Below are positions 31,466-64,000 of a stretch of 64,000 nucleotides of DNA, in pieces (the first letter of the stretch is position 1; the number at the start of each line of letters is the position of its first letter). The notes beneath the pieces were generated by a model, which was given only the letters and a program-made list of their open reading frames with translations, searched no databases and was not told the DNA's origin. This DNA is from Leptasterias polaris (Eukaryota; Echinodermata; Asteroidea; Forcipulatida; Asteriidae), in NCBI GenBank assembly GCA_037783415.1, contig JAZGTN010000016.1, positions 6,073,001 through 6,137,000 of the forward strand, written 5' to 3'. The translations under genes were made by a program, and so were the position numbers.

Positions 31466-31873
31466 TAGTGCCAGAAAATAAGAAGTGAAATAATTTTTTA
31501 TGAGCACGAGAATATTTTTTTGAACCATTTATCGTCTGGCCGCCACTTAATTAAGTGGCGGCCGCCACTTATTAAGTGGCGGCCGGCACTTAATTATCCG
31601 GCACCGCCACTTAATTATCTGTACCACACGTTCTTTATTTTGCGGATTTTAAGAAAAAAGAACGTGTGGTACAGATAATTAAGTGGCGGCCGCCGTATAA
31701 TTAAGTGGCGGCCGCCGGATAATAAGTGGCGGCCGCCGGATAATTAAGTGGCGGCCGCCGGATAATAAGTGGCGGCCGCCAGATAATTATGTGGCGGCCG
31801 CCAGATAAATGGTACAAAAAAAATATTCTCGCGCTCATGAAAAATATATTTCACTTCTTATCTCCTGGCACTA
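31466..31873. repeat. 400-bp foldback element built of GGCGGCCGCC palindromes
   Basis: Outer arms of about 75 bp are inverted: tagtgccag..ataagaagtgaaat on the left and atttcacttcttat..ctggcacta on the right. Inside, a unit of about 22 bp (ataattaagtggcggccgcc) is repeated on both sides, inverted about a central hairpin with arms ctgtaccacacgttctt and aagaacgtgtggtacag. Each unit contains a perfect GGCGGCCGCC palindrome, so the region has many NotI-type octamers. It abuts two and a half CCCTAA repeats at 31871-31889. Confidence 0.85.
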
Positions 31874-31889
31874 ACCCTAACCCTAACCC

Positions 31890-32776
31890 TTCCGTTCAAT
31901 GCAATTGTTCTCATTAATATTAACGCCAAGAATATAAGTCACCTTTCTAAATGAAGATCTGAGGAGAAATGACTGCAGTCAAGCCAAGGAAAAAACTATT
32001 GAACTATTGAAAGATCTAAGAATTAAAATCTTATTTTAAACTAAACGCAGTTGAAGAAATGGAAGGCAAAAGCCACAGCTTACCTTGGATGTGACATTGA
32101 CCCATAATTACAAAAACATTTTTATGAACACGGCGATGTCGATCTTAATGTTTGACTTTTTTAATGATGGAAAATGATAAGAATATAACTACCTTCTTAA
32201 AAAAAATAAAAAAGACTGCGTTTAACATTTTTAGACCTCTTTCTCGAGTCATTTTTAAAGTGTCATCACAACACTTGAAAACCAGTCAATATTGCTGTAA
32301 ACATTTAATATTTATTGGTTCAGTAGCCGCAGGGTTTACTTGCTAACCGGCATCTTGCCTATCTCGCGACCTATGGTAGGAGCGTCAGAATAAAGCATGT
32401 AACGCATTGTCTGTGGTTTACATCCTATTGATCAAACGACCGTCCCACAATGCAAGTGGATTTCTTTGCCTTGTCAGAATAAAAACTGGGCCTGGCAAGC
32501 ACCAACGCGGTAGCTCGGTTCGATAAGGCGCTGGTACTATCTCAGAATTCTTAACCGCGGGTCGCTACTGGTTCTTGGTTCGGTTGCCGGCTCCCCCCAA
32601 CATTACGAAACGAGGCAATTTTACTGGGACTGGCACCAGGATGGTTTGGGAGCCGCCTTGTTTACCCTGAGGGGGGAGGGCCTGCGGTTCCAGGGAGTCG
32701 AATGTAAATTCCTGAAGGGGATAAACCCATAATTGCGGCTCCTGAATGCCTGACAATCACCGAGTAACTTTTTGTT
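31890..32776. other. Intergenic DNA before the telomere-like block
   Basis: No gene is recognised. The part 32480-32760 is GC-richer and has a 'ggtagctcggttcgataagg' stretch resembling a tRNA A-box region, but I see no matching B box or cloverleaf, so no tRNA or SINE is called. Confidence 0.4.
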
Positions 32777-34316
32777 TATTTTATTTTATTTGTATTAATT
32801 TTTTTAATTCAATTGTTGTATCATCCAAACAATAACATCAATGACATTCAAATGACATTCATAATATTAAAATGCATGGTTTCAGTTGGCATGGTTTGCA
32901 GTACTCAATCTAAAGAATTCCGAAAAAACCCTAACCCTAACCCTAACCTAGACCCTAACCCTAACCCTAGACCCTAACCCTATACCCTAACCCTAACCCT
33001 AGACCCTACCCTATACCCTAACCCTAACCCTAACCCTAGACCCTAACCATATACACTAACCCTTAGCTAACCCTAACCCTAACCTAGACCCTAGACCCTA
33101 ACCCTAACCCTAACCCTAATCCTAACCCTATTTTATTTGTATTTTTTTTTTTTTTTCAATATTGTTGTATCATCCAAGAAACAATAACATCAATGACATT
33201 CAAACGACATTCAAATGACATTCATAATATTAAAATGCATGGTTTCAGTTGGCATGGTTTGCAGTACTCAATCTAAAGAATTCCGAAAAAACCCTAACCC
33301 TAACCCTAACCTAGACCCTAACCCTAACCCTAGACCCTAACCCTATACCCTAACCCTAACCCTAGACCCTAACCCTATACCCTAACCCTAACCCTAACCC
33401 TATACACTAACCCTTAGCTAACCCTAACCCTAACCTAGACCCTAGACCCTAACCCTAACCCTAACCCTAATCCTAACCCTAATTCTAACCCTAACCCTAC
33501 CCTTACCCTAACTCTAACCCTAAACCCTATACCCTATACCCTATACCCTAACCCTAACCCTAGACCCTATAGACCCTAACCCTAACCCTTACCCTTACCC
33601 TAACTCTAACCCCAACCCTAGACCCTAACCCTAGACTCTAACCATAGACCCTTGACCCTAACCCTAGACTCTAACCATAGACCCTTGACCCTAACCCTAA
33701 CCCTAACCTAGACCCTATTTTATTTGTATTAATTTTTTTTAATTCAATTGTTGTATCATCCAAACAATAACATCAATGACATTCAAACGACATTCAAATA
33801 ACATTCATAATATTAAAATGCATGGTTTCAGTTGGCATGGTTTGCAGTACTCAATCTAAAGAATTCCGAAAAAACCCTAACCCTAACCCTATACCCTAAC
33901 CCTAACCCTAACCTAACCCTTAGCTAACCCTAACCCTAACCTAGACCCTAGACCCTAACCCTAACCCTAACCTAACCCTTAGCTAACCCTAACCCTAACC
34001 TAGACCCTAGACCCTAACCCTAATCCTAACCCTAATTCTAACCCTAACCCTACCCTTACCCTAACTCTAACCCTAAACCCTATACCCTATACCCTATACC
34101 CTATACCCTAACCCTAACCCTAGACCCTATGACCCTAACCCTAACCCTTACCCTTACCCTAACTCTAACCCCAACCCTAGACCCTAACCCTAACTCTAAC
34201 CCCAACCCTAGACCCTAACCCTAGACTCTAACCATAGACCCTTGACCCTAACCCTAGACTCTAACCATAGACCCTTGACCCTAACCCTAACCCTAAACCC
34301 TAAATCCTAACCCTAT
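32777..34316 (+). repeat. Interstitial telomere-like block with three-copy higher-order structure
   Basis: Three tracts of CCCTAA and variants (32929-33128, 33290-33714, 33872-34316) alternate with three copies of a ~155-bp AT-rich spacer (about 32777-32928, 33129-33289, 33715-33871). Each spacer ends 'aaagaattccgaaaaaaccc'. Variants such as ccctaga, ccctata, ccctta and ccttagcta are shared between tracts in the same order, showing duplication of whole spacer-plus-tract modules. All tracts run in the CCCTAA direction on the plus strand, with genes on both sides, so this is internal and not a chromosome end. Confidence 0.95.
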
Positions 34317-34624
34317 GGGGGGGGGGGGGCACAGAATCTCCGGGGGGGGACACAGAATCTCCTGCCAAACCGGGCAAAGACGACCCCACACATGCATGTT
34401 CTGTACAAGACTGTATGTCGAAATAGCGTCCTTGCAGCAGTATACTACGTGGTTCGTTTGCTTTTGCAACCGTGTACGCAATGACGAAAACTGTAGAGAC
34501 TTGTCTCACCCCTGGTTCAATTTATGGTGACGGTCGTTATCGGGATTGTTGTGTTAAGCACCAAGTTGCGTGTGGTTTGAGCTGGCCTTGAATTCAGTAC
34601 CTTACATCATTGCCAGGCAGAAAA
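34317..34624 (+). promoter_or_regulatory. Region upstream of HADHA, probable promoter
   Basis: It starts with two short G-run repeats (g-run then cacagaatctcc) at 34317-34362. The 260 bp before the start codon should hold the promoter and 5' UTR of HADHA. I see no TATA box close to the start, which would fit a housekeeping gene. Placement is by position only. Confidence 0.35.
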
Positions 34625-56385
<21,761 letters not shown>

Positions 56386-58848
56386 TCTAGAAAGACGTGT
56401 AATTAGTGGAAGATTGAAACTTATTGTCCAAAGAGAGATTGTTATATTTGACCATCATAGAATGGGTTAACAAAAAACTAGTTGGAGACATCAAAAAGAT
56501 AAACAGGAAACTTACAAAAGGTTTGGAATGATAATGAAGCCATAATAACAAAGAAGTTTTAAACTGAAAACAATGTTGCATCATGTTATAAATGGGATCC
56601 TAGATGTTCTTACTCAGTTCAATTCCCTGCTATTGTGACCCTAAGAGGGGTGTTAGGTGCAGTACCCATCAAGACAAAGTAAGATAATTGATTCATTATG
56701 GAGCCTCTCTTGTGTGAGGTCTACACCAATCCCACTCTTCAGTAGCTCAACAATATTTCTCTGGGACTCCTTTACTCTCCATGTCAAGCAATGCAATTAT
56801 TTTATTTTTTACTTGGTGAAAAAAGGTTGTTTTTGTTTTTTAATTTAAATCCGATATTTACGTAAGATTAAAAGAGCATGAATTCCAAGAACGGCTTTTG
56901 TACACACAGCAAAATTCAAAGAAATGTTTGTAATAGGAAACCAAAGCACTTAAAACTAAAGTTGCGCATTTGAACCAGAGACTTTGCCGCGGTGTGATTT
57001 AAATGTAATTGTGAATGAGTGTGATGACAATAACAGAAAAGGAATTAGAGTCAGGTTTTTACAAATACAAGTTTGGGGTATTTTAAACCTCTAAAAGTTA
57101 AACATGATGGCGGTATGATGCCTTTGTGAATCAATATAAACTGGCTAATATTTAAGAAAACTGAAATTATTGTTAGAAAATAATTAAGCCTTAATATTTG
57201 CCAGTAAGTTGACCAACTGTATTGTATAACTGCATGGGTTGTGTACAGTGAAACAACTGTATACAAAACTTTGTAGATGAATTCACTTTACGATAACATT
57301 TTGCAGGATGGCATAGTAGTTTATATATCATTCAAAACCCTAGGATGATATTGAACAGTCAGACAGTAGGAGTTGAACAAATAATTCAAAATGCAATTGA
57401 AGGAAGCTTTGTGTTTATTTTCTTGTTCCAGTTTAAGGTAAATGCATTTTCTACAATTTTAGTCATCACAATTAAAAACAACATATATTTCAGTCCCAAA
57501 TTTACAAAACAATTTGAAGCATTAATTTTACCACAGTTATGTGATATTTAAAATCTGTTTGACTATATACTTGTAAATTCCTTTGTAAAACAATACAGAC
57601 TGATTGAAGATATGAAACCAGAAATATAACAAAAACATTACCTAATGTTTTAGAATCCAAGTCATCCATGGATTTAGAGTATGTTAAAAATTGTATTTAA
57701 AAATAGTTTCATAGTGCGATCTAATTGCAGTTTTGCTGATGACCTTTGACACACTATTGCTGGAAATAGATTGACTCTAGACCAGGCCAAATGATCAAAT
57801 GAAAGTGCCATGTGATCTAACTTCAATATGGCTTATCTGTTAGTCTCACATACTTTCAGCTCTTGGGCCGGTGTAATATTACTGCATAATTCATTGATTC
57901 AACTGTTGGAAGCTTATTAAGCTAACCTTGTTAATAAAATATTGAATCTTTACAACATGTTAAAGGCAACTCCAAGTTTCTTATGTAGTGTTTAGAAAAA
58001 AAGTAGTCACTGGACTCCTTGTGGCCTTGGTCCTGTCACTTGAGGCAATTTACAGGCAATCAGTTCCATCTCCAAGAAGAAACAACAGTCATATTTCAAT
58101 TTTCATGTATCTACTTGGAGGAGAGTAAGACATTGTTACAAAAAAGTCTGTGTTGGTAAAGAGTTCCTTATTTGTTGCTGTGAATTGCCAATAAATGCCT
58201 TTTGTTACAAGGCCAAGATAATTACATCTGTGATTTTGTACTACACTGTGGATGGTATATCTCAAATTTGAACACGAGTGTGGTACCACCACCACAGCAA
58301 TAGAGGAACATAACATTCTAAACAACCATCTTCTGCAGCCAACAAATTAGTAATGTGAAAATAAAAGGATCTTGTTTAACTATTTATTAAAACTATTCAA
58401 TGTACCGGTACACATTCTCAAATCAGCTGCAAGGTTTGTTTGCATCCATATTAAAATGTTTCAAGCTAAAGAGAGAAACATCTAAATCAATATGTAACAC
58501 ACTTCAAGACATGTTTACCTGCAAAGAACAGACTTGTGGCAAAGTACTCTTATCTACATAAACTTAATTGGTAAGTCTTGTTTTACTTTATGAAAACGTG
58601 TTAAAAGTTTACAACTAAATAATGACTTAATTGCTCCTCATTTACGAATTTCATGTTTGTTGCCGTTTGTAATATTTATTTCTCTGACATTCCCAATGTG
58701 TCTCACATAACTCATGCAATTCTCTATGTAGTTTTTGAATACATTGATCTGAATCTAGTCTTGTATCCCTGCATCGAGTGTTTACAAAATGCATGCTATG
58801 ACTATTTGTTTATCATACAGTTCACAAATGCCTGTTTTACCGGCTAAT
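56386..58848. other. Intergenic DNA between convergent HADHA and AGPAT5-like genes
   Basis: It holds the 3' UTRs of both genes, with no coding exon recognised. An AATAAA at about 57933 is one candidate polyadenylation signal for HADHA. The repeat at 57190-57375 matches 55490-55745. The remainder is AT-rich. Confidence 0.5.
57190..57375 (+). repeat. Second copy of the repeat from the last HADHA intron
   Basis: It shares the ordered blocks cagtaagttgaccaact, gcaggatggcatagtag, cattcaaaacc, gatgatattgaacagtcaga and cagtaggag with 55490-55745, in direct orientation about 1.65 kb away. No coding frame. Confidence 0.65.
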
Positions 58849-61800
58849 TTATTTTCTTGTTGTTAATTTCATCCATGTAATCCCAGCTAGAGAACCAAAC
58901 AGCCACATCTTCCAGTATGCTTGACGTCCACAACTTGTTGCAAACACAGGCATGGCCAACGCACAAGAGAAGACCACTGCAGGCAGTGTAGACAAAAGGC
59001 TCAGTCTTGACCTGTGACCTTCGCCCTCTAAATGACCTCGCTTATCAGGGTCATCAGAGTAGAAGTCAGTCAGCATGCTGCGGGGATGGACAGAACAATA
59101 AATGTAAGGAAGCATTAACCACTTTGAACAGGGATGTGATTTCTCCGGGGTTTTTTCCAGATCAAATTCATAAAAACATGAAGATAAAACATATAGAATG
59201 CCCAAGGATGCAGAGTAGGGCTTTTAAAACCAAAGATAAATGTGGGCTTAACGCTTGCAAGCTTTCGCCCTTTGCGCTCACAATTCAGGTGGGTTTTTTC
59301 AACAGCCTATCACATCCCAGTTTGGAACACTAGGTGGCAGCAGACAGGCTATGTGGCTCTACATAAATCATATCTTTATAATACTAGAATAGATATTATC
59401 TTAACGTTGGAATATGACGTAAATCGGCCACCTTTCCAGGCAAATCGGAACACACAGTCATGCAGCATGCGCACATTTCACAAAACTCATAACTGCACGA
59501 TTGGTTGGTAACAACGCGGCCGTGTTTGAATGCTTGACGCGCCTGCAAGCCAAAAGGCAATTAACCCATTTTGAATGCTTTTATTGGGAACTGTCTATAC
59601 TTTCATTATAACAAAGTCCTCTTTTGCTCATGGCAAAACCCTTACAGCATTCTCCCTATATGTAGCAATACTCACTTGTCTTTCTCTTCAAAGACTTCAT
59701 GTAACCATCGATGGCAAGATTCCTCATCTTCAGGAATAGTTTCCATGGCAATACGTCTGAGATGAATGTGCAGCTGAGGACACTTGCCTTGCAGAAATTC
59801 TACAAAATGTAAACAAATACAAGTCATTAACTTTCAAAATCAGCAACCCTCTAAGCCCTTCCCCCAATGGCAGCAGCTGGTTTTTTATTTTGTAACTCTG
59901 ACAACACAAGTGTATAATTGCTATGCTTAACCTGTTTGGTTTGTCTGTGCAGTACTGAATCCATCAAAATCAGGCAACACATTTGTATATTGGTCTGTCA
60001 TTGCAATAGTATGTCATAAAGTTTGTTGGTTTGCCTGTGCTGTACTGAATCCATCAAAATCAGGCAACACCAGTGGGGTAGAAAATGGAGGATTTGGATG
60101 TTTGTTTACCTGGCATTCCTGGAGCCGGTCTCCTCTCAACATGTTTGTTCATAACCATCTCTTCCCCAGTATTGGAGTATGCAATAGTGACATCATACAC
60201 AGCCTCAGCATGGCCTCGTAATCCCTGAATGCACATATTGACTGCCTTGACTCTCGGTGATAGTACGTGATTGGTGACTGCTAAACCTAAACCAAAAACA
60301 CAAGTTCAAAAACAATCCTATTTTAAAATTTAACAATCCAAAAAATGTACGTTTTATTTTAGTTTATTCAAAAACAATTCACAGGCAGTGGGATACAAGT
60401 ATCACTTGTTCAACTCTTTGTACAATTAGTGTTTGTGAAAATCATACATTTTGATGCCACAGGCACAGTGTCCCGGGGAATATACATGTGAAGGTGGGAG
60501 GGGGTTAATTTGAGCTGTTTTCCATTTCTTTACACCACAGTATTGAACTTACCATTCTTGAAGGCAAATGTTTGACTTGCCTTGATGAGATCCTCATTAC
60601 TTGGGTCATAGCGGGTACCTTCAGGGAAAATGGCCATCCAAGTCTGCAACAGAAATGTAAGACAATTTTCCCCTTAACAAAAAACATTTAATAATTTTTG
60701 GAAAGGGCAACTCTCAAACAGTTGCAGAGTTGTTTGAAGATTAAAACGGAGTTATGCATCAGAATAAACAAAATGAGCAATACAATGGCGTTCACAAATG
60801 TGAATAAACCTACCGGAATTTGGTTTTTGCGTAAGTATTCTAGTTTGCGTTTGAAGTATTTTTCATTGTTGGCATCAAACTTCTTGGCACGTTTCACATA
60901 CACTCCCCCATGCTGAAAACAAATAATTAACAGTTGGTTACATGTTATATGGTACTATAGAGTTGTCTCCATTTGAAAGGTAATTTTATGGTGACACCAA
61001 ACATGTTTTACCATACACATTATTTTTATGGGCTGCAATCACAGAGCCAGCAGTACTAATAGAAATATAAGTAGTAAACATACTGGATTATTTATAGCAA
61101 CTGAACTATAAACTGTTCACCATCTCCGTAGGAATTCACTTGTTTTACAACCGTCCTTCAGCTGTTACTACAAAAATGGTTCTACCAAACACTGGGACTA
61201 AATGTCATTAAGTTAGCAATGCAACTCCGTATAGCCAATCAAAGGACTCATAATTTTCTAGTTAAATAATATTGAACGGGGAATTAAAAATAAATGATTC
61301 TTACCGTTCCCAAAACATACCCAAAGAGTGGCAGATATTTGAGACCATCCTTCAAGATAAATCTAAGATTTCCTAATCTGCCTCCTCTTATTGCCATCAT
61401 ATCTGCAATGACCCAATCCATTGTTGACTGATGGTTACAGATGTAAATCACATTCTCTGGACGATCTAAGGTGTCTATGTCACCGTAGAGAATCACCTTC
61501 AAATAAAATAGCTCAACATTAAAGATGTATACAAATAAATATTGCAAGGATGCACTGTTGTGATATTATTATTAAAAATACATGTTTATACACTAATAAA
61601 GAGTATACAAATGCAGTGGCCTAATCAGACATATTTCACCAGTGGGGGGGGGGGGGGGGGGGGTTGAGACGTAACTGCTATTTGGATGTGGGCGAAAAAA
61701 ATATGGAAACCGTAAAAACTTTTAACTTATGTAAAATACTAGAAAACCAGCTCCGACACTGACAGGGTATGCAAGGCCCTAACAGAATAATAAAAATATA

Positions 61801-62222
61801 ATAAACAGCATTATAAAGGCTAATTAGTAATGGAAATGCGCATGATGAATCACAGATTCCTCAAGTCAATCATGTCAATGCAGTCACTATGTTAGTTACA
61901 GTATTATTAATATATTAGAGAAGACAATAACAAGAAGCAAAAGTTAAAAACCATCCATAACAAATTAACAAAAAAGAACAATTATAATGTTTATTATTAT
62001 AATTACCTGTACGCCCGTATAGTTTTCAAAGAAGAACTCGACAAGTCTCTGATAGACTCCCATTAATGCATCCTCCACTACCTGGGACCATCGATAAGGT
62101 AACAACGAAGACATACATCGCCAACCTGTATATAACACGGTATATTGCGGTGTCGACCCCATCATTGCTAACGCTGGTACCACGAACTTCAACGAGTTCA
62201 GGTGAGTTATAGCACTCAGCAT
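58849..62222 (-). CDS. AGPAT5: 1-acyl-sn-glycerol-3-phosphate acyltransferase, AGPAT5-like
   Basis: Exons in transcript order: 62222-62007, 61496-61305, 60912-60814, 60643-60553, 60286-60110, 59799-59676, 59077-58849. They join in phase for 375 aa (human AGPAT5 has 364). It transfers an acyl group from acyl-CoA to lysophosphatidic acid, making phosphatidic acid in ER or mitochondrial membranes. Motifs: a hydrophobic N-terminus (residues 10-40), FFFENYTGVQ before exon 2, the catalytic NHQSTMD (H94, D99), HGGVYVKR, and the substrate loop FPEGTRYDP (E177-R180). Two C-terminal hydrophobic segments (LPAVVFSCALAMPVF and WLFGSLAGITWM) follow a charged region. All catalytic elements are intact. An AATAAA overlaps the stop codon on the minus strand. 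AGPAT5 is preferred to AGPAT3/4 because of the FFFENYTGVQ and HGGVYVKR segments. Confidence 0.93.
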
Positions 62223-63236
62223 GTTGACGGATTTTTGTTGAAAAAAGTATTCACTAACCTGTATAAATGAAGTTAGATTCTGGGGACAAATACAACAGTT
62301 TCACATGTACACAACACACAGAAAGTCACAGTCAAAGACACATGTTCTTGTGAGCGCGCCCTCAAGTGTCGTCTTCTTCCGAAGTCGACACCGTTAATTT
62401 AACATACCGCCCTCACTGTTGATTGAAACCTCTTATTCACGCAGCGCCTTGCGGTTGCTTGTGAAGATGAGGCTGTATCGAGCATTCTGACCTCGCTTTC
62501 GCTCAGAAATTCAATGCCAGAACATTGGTAGAATTGTTTTTATTATTGTTTTGCTAGCGATTTACCTAAAGAAAAAAAAAGAAACAATCATAACATTTGA
62601 ATAAGAAATAATAATTTAATTATGTACATGGTACAATTTCCAATGCCCCAAAAGGTAATGATTGACGGTGATTGTCGGTCTAAAACATAATTTTAATTTT
62701 GGTGCTGAGCCGGCCCAATGTGCGTTTAGACAGAATTTCATGGACTTCACATAATTATCAGTCGGTCTGGCGTACGTGCATATAATAGAGTTATAACTTC
62801 GTTCTCATGTTGTTCGGACGCACTTTGTAATGCTGCTGGTACACTGCATGTTGTTTCTGATAGAACATACGCACACCGCGTAATGTTCACCAGAGAAAAA
62901 GGAAACCTCGTATTTTCTCATTCATAAATTTAAGATAAATATCAGTTTGTTTGTAAAAATGCTCATTCTTAATCTGTTTTTTATATTATTTTTAAATTGA
63001 ATTATTTTTATTGTTTATATGTAAAATTAACTTATTTTAAATCAATACCATGGTAAAGTAAAGATATTTAACTTTTAAGAATACATTTTTAACCTAGACT
63101 GGCACGAGTCGAGTTTGCGATCGAGTTCGTGTGACTCTCGAATGTGAGCAATTTATGAGCTTTTCAGAGCGGAGCACCATCCTGGGTGTAAATTTCTGTA
63201 GTTTTTCACTCCTGTATTTTTCGTAATTTAAATAAA
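62223..63236. promoter_or_regulatory. Shared upstream region of two divergent genes
   Basis: About 1 kb separates the start codons of the AGPAT5-like gene (minus) and the exon at 63237 (plus). It should contain both 5' UTRs and promoters, possibly shared. The part 62340-62520 is GC-richer than its surroundings. No TATA box is evident near either start. A CpG-type housekeeping promoter is plausible but not proven. Confidence 0.4.
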
Positions 63237-63309
63237 ATGGCTACACATTTAATCAAGAAATGCCGGACATCTGCTCTATCACATTTTCTGGGATTATCAA
63301 GTGGAGCCC
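63237..63309 (+). CDS. First coding exon of an unidentified gene, possible mitochondrial precursor
   Basis: The frame MATHLIKKCRTSALSHFLGL followed by SSGA runs into a consensus donor (cccgtaagt, GT at 63310). The context aaaATGG is good for initiation, and the basic, Ser-containing and acid-free N-terminus resembles a mitochondrial targeting peptide. The rest of the gene lies beyond the window or in introns I could not recognise. I do not identify the product. It is divergent from the AGPAT5-like gene. Confidence 0.5.
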
Positions 63310-64000
63310 GTAAGTAATCAGTGGGTTATTTAAAACATGAAAATGTTGTTTTTTCATCGTGGGGGCGAATTGAAAATTTTGATTTGCTACACATTGTTAT
63401 TTGTACGTTTATGGTCAATTCGCCCCCCATCCAGCTAGAGTTTGGTCTTTTTTGCTTCACAGTAGTTCAGACAGAGTTGTTAATGATAAAAATAATTAAC
63501 TAACTTACTATGCAACAACCACAAAAAATTACAGTTTTTGAAATTCAAATTGGAGTTCCTTTGGGCATTGAGTATTTGAGAGTTCCATCCATGCAATGAT
63601 TGAATTTGAAATGTACGCCTGAATTTTCATTTGAATTGTACTGTAGTACTAGTAGGTCAAATTTAGCATATGACTGTAGGGAGGTCGACGGGTTTTCCAA
63701 TTTTTTGACGAAATAAAACAAGTTTGTACCATTGGAAAGCTTATCTCGAATGGAATCTAATGGTAGTAAAATCATTTTTAATGTGTTTTTTTACTTTGTT
63801 CAAGTTTTTGTCTGTCAGATTTTAATTTTTTTTTATATTTCATGACCAACAATTTTTATATATCCTAATGATAATAATGATTGAAATTATCTATAAAAAC
63901 CCTTAATTTAAAGGTCTTTGTCGAAACAATTGTCCAAAATGTTTTTAAAAATAAGCGCATGTACCTTAATACAAACAATTTCTCTCGATAATCGATGAAC
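63310..64000 (+). other. Probable first intron of the unidentified gene
   Basis: AT-rich sequence with no second exon recognised before the window ends. Short frames at 63321-63503 and 63545-63775 have no protein character. Confidence 0.4.

Noticed and set aside
32929..34316. A true chromosome end
   Set aside because: CCCTAA tracts are degenerate, interrupted by spacers and flanked on both sides by ordinary genes.
61646..61663. Long G run as a G-quadruplex regulatory element
   Set aside because: It is a plain homopolymer in an intron of the AGPAT5-like gene; similar runs occur at 14970, 15383 and 34317, and nothing else supports a function.

Overview
The window is animal nuclear DNA, most likely from an invertebrate deuterostome and plausibly an echinoderm. 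All genes are split by short GT-AG introns, three are assignable to animal families, and the rest is AT-rich DNA full of MITEs, tRNA-derived SINEs, truncated LINEs, a DIRS-type retrotransposon and a foldback element resembling sea urchin TU elements. The echinoderm assignment is inference.

Layout. 1-4888: intergenic DNA with copies of a repeat rich in the TGACGTCA palindrome. 4889-25482 (+): an 18-coding-exon class C GPCR of the GABA-B receptor family (1063 aa), closer to subunit 2 than to subunit 1, whose introns hold several inverted-repeat elements. 25483-34624: intergenic, with 18 apparently identical 68-bp repeats directly after the receptor stop codon, a 74-bp array of about 22 units, two small foldback elements (one built of NotI-type palindromes) and about 1.4 kb of degenerate CCCTAA telomere-like repeats in a three-copy higher-order pattern. 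34625-56385 (+): HADHA, the mitochondrial trifunctional protein alpha subunit, 21 exons, 768 aa; its 8-kb first intron contains a 6.8-kb foldback element with an 8-bp target duplication, which itself contains a broken DIRS-like retrotransposon. 58849-62222 (-): an AGPAT5-like acyltransferase, 7 exons, 375 aa. 63237-63309 (+): the first coding exon of an unidentified gene, divergent from the AGPAT5-like gene.

The genes do not form an operon or one pathway. HADHA carries out two steps of mitochondrial long-chain beta-oxidation, the AGPAT5-like enzyme uses acyl-CoA for phosphatidic acid synthesis, and the receptor is a plasma-membrane signalling protein. HADHA and AGPAT5 are convergent. Exon boundaries were set by hand from GT-AG sites, continuous reading frame and family similarity recalled from memory. 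Untranslated exons, transcription starts and polyadenylation sites are mostly unresolved. I found no prokaryotic-type system. The most unusual items are the foldback element with its bounded target duplication, the 131-bp array that copies a receptor exon-intron junction, the telomere-like higher-order block, and the apparent loss of GABA-contact residues in the receptor.
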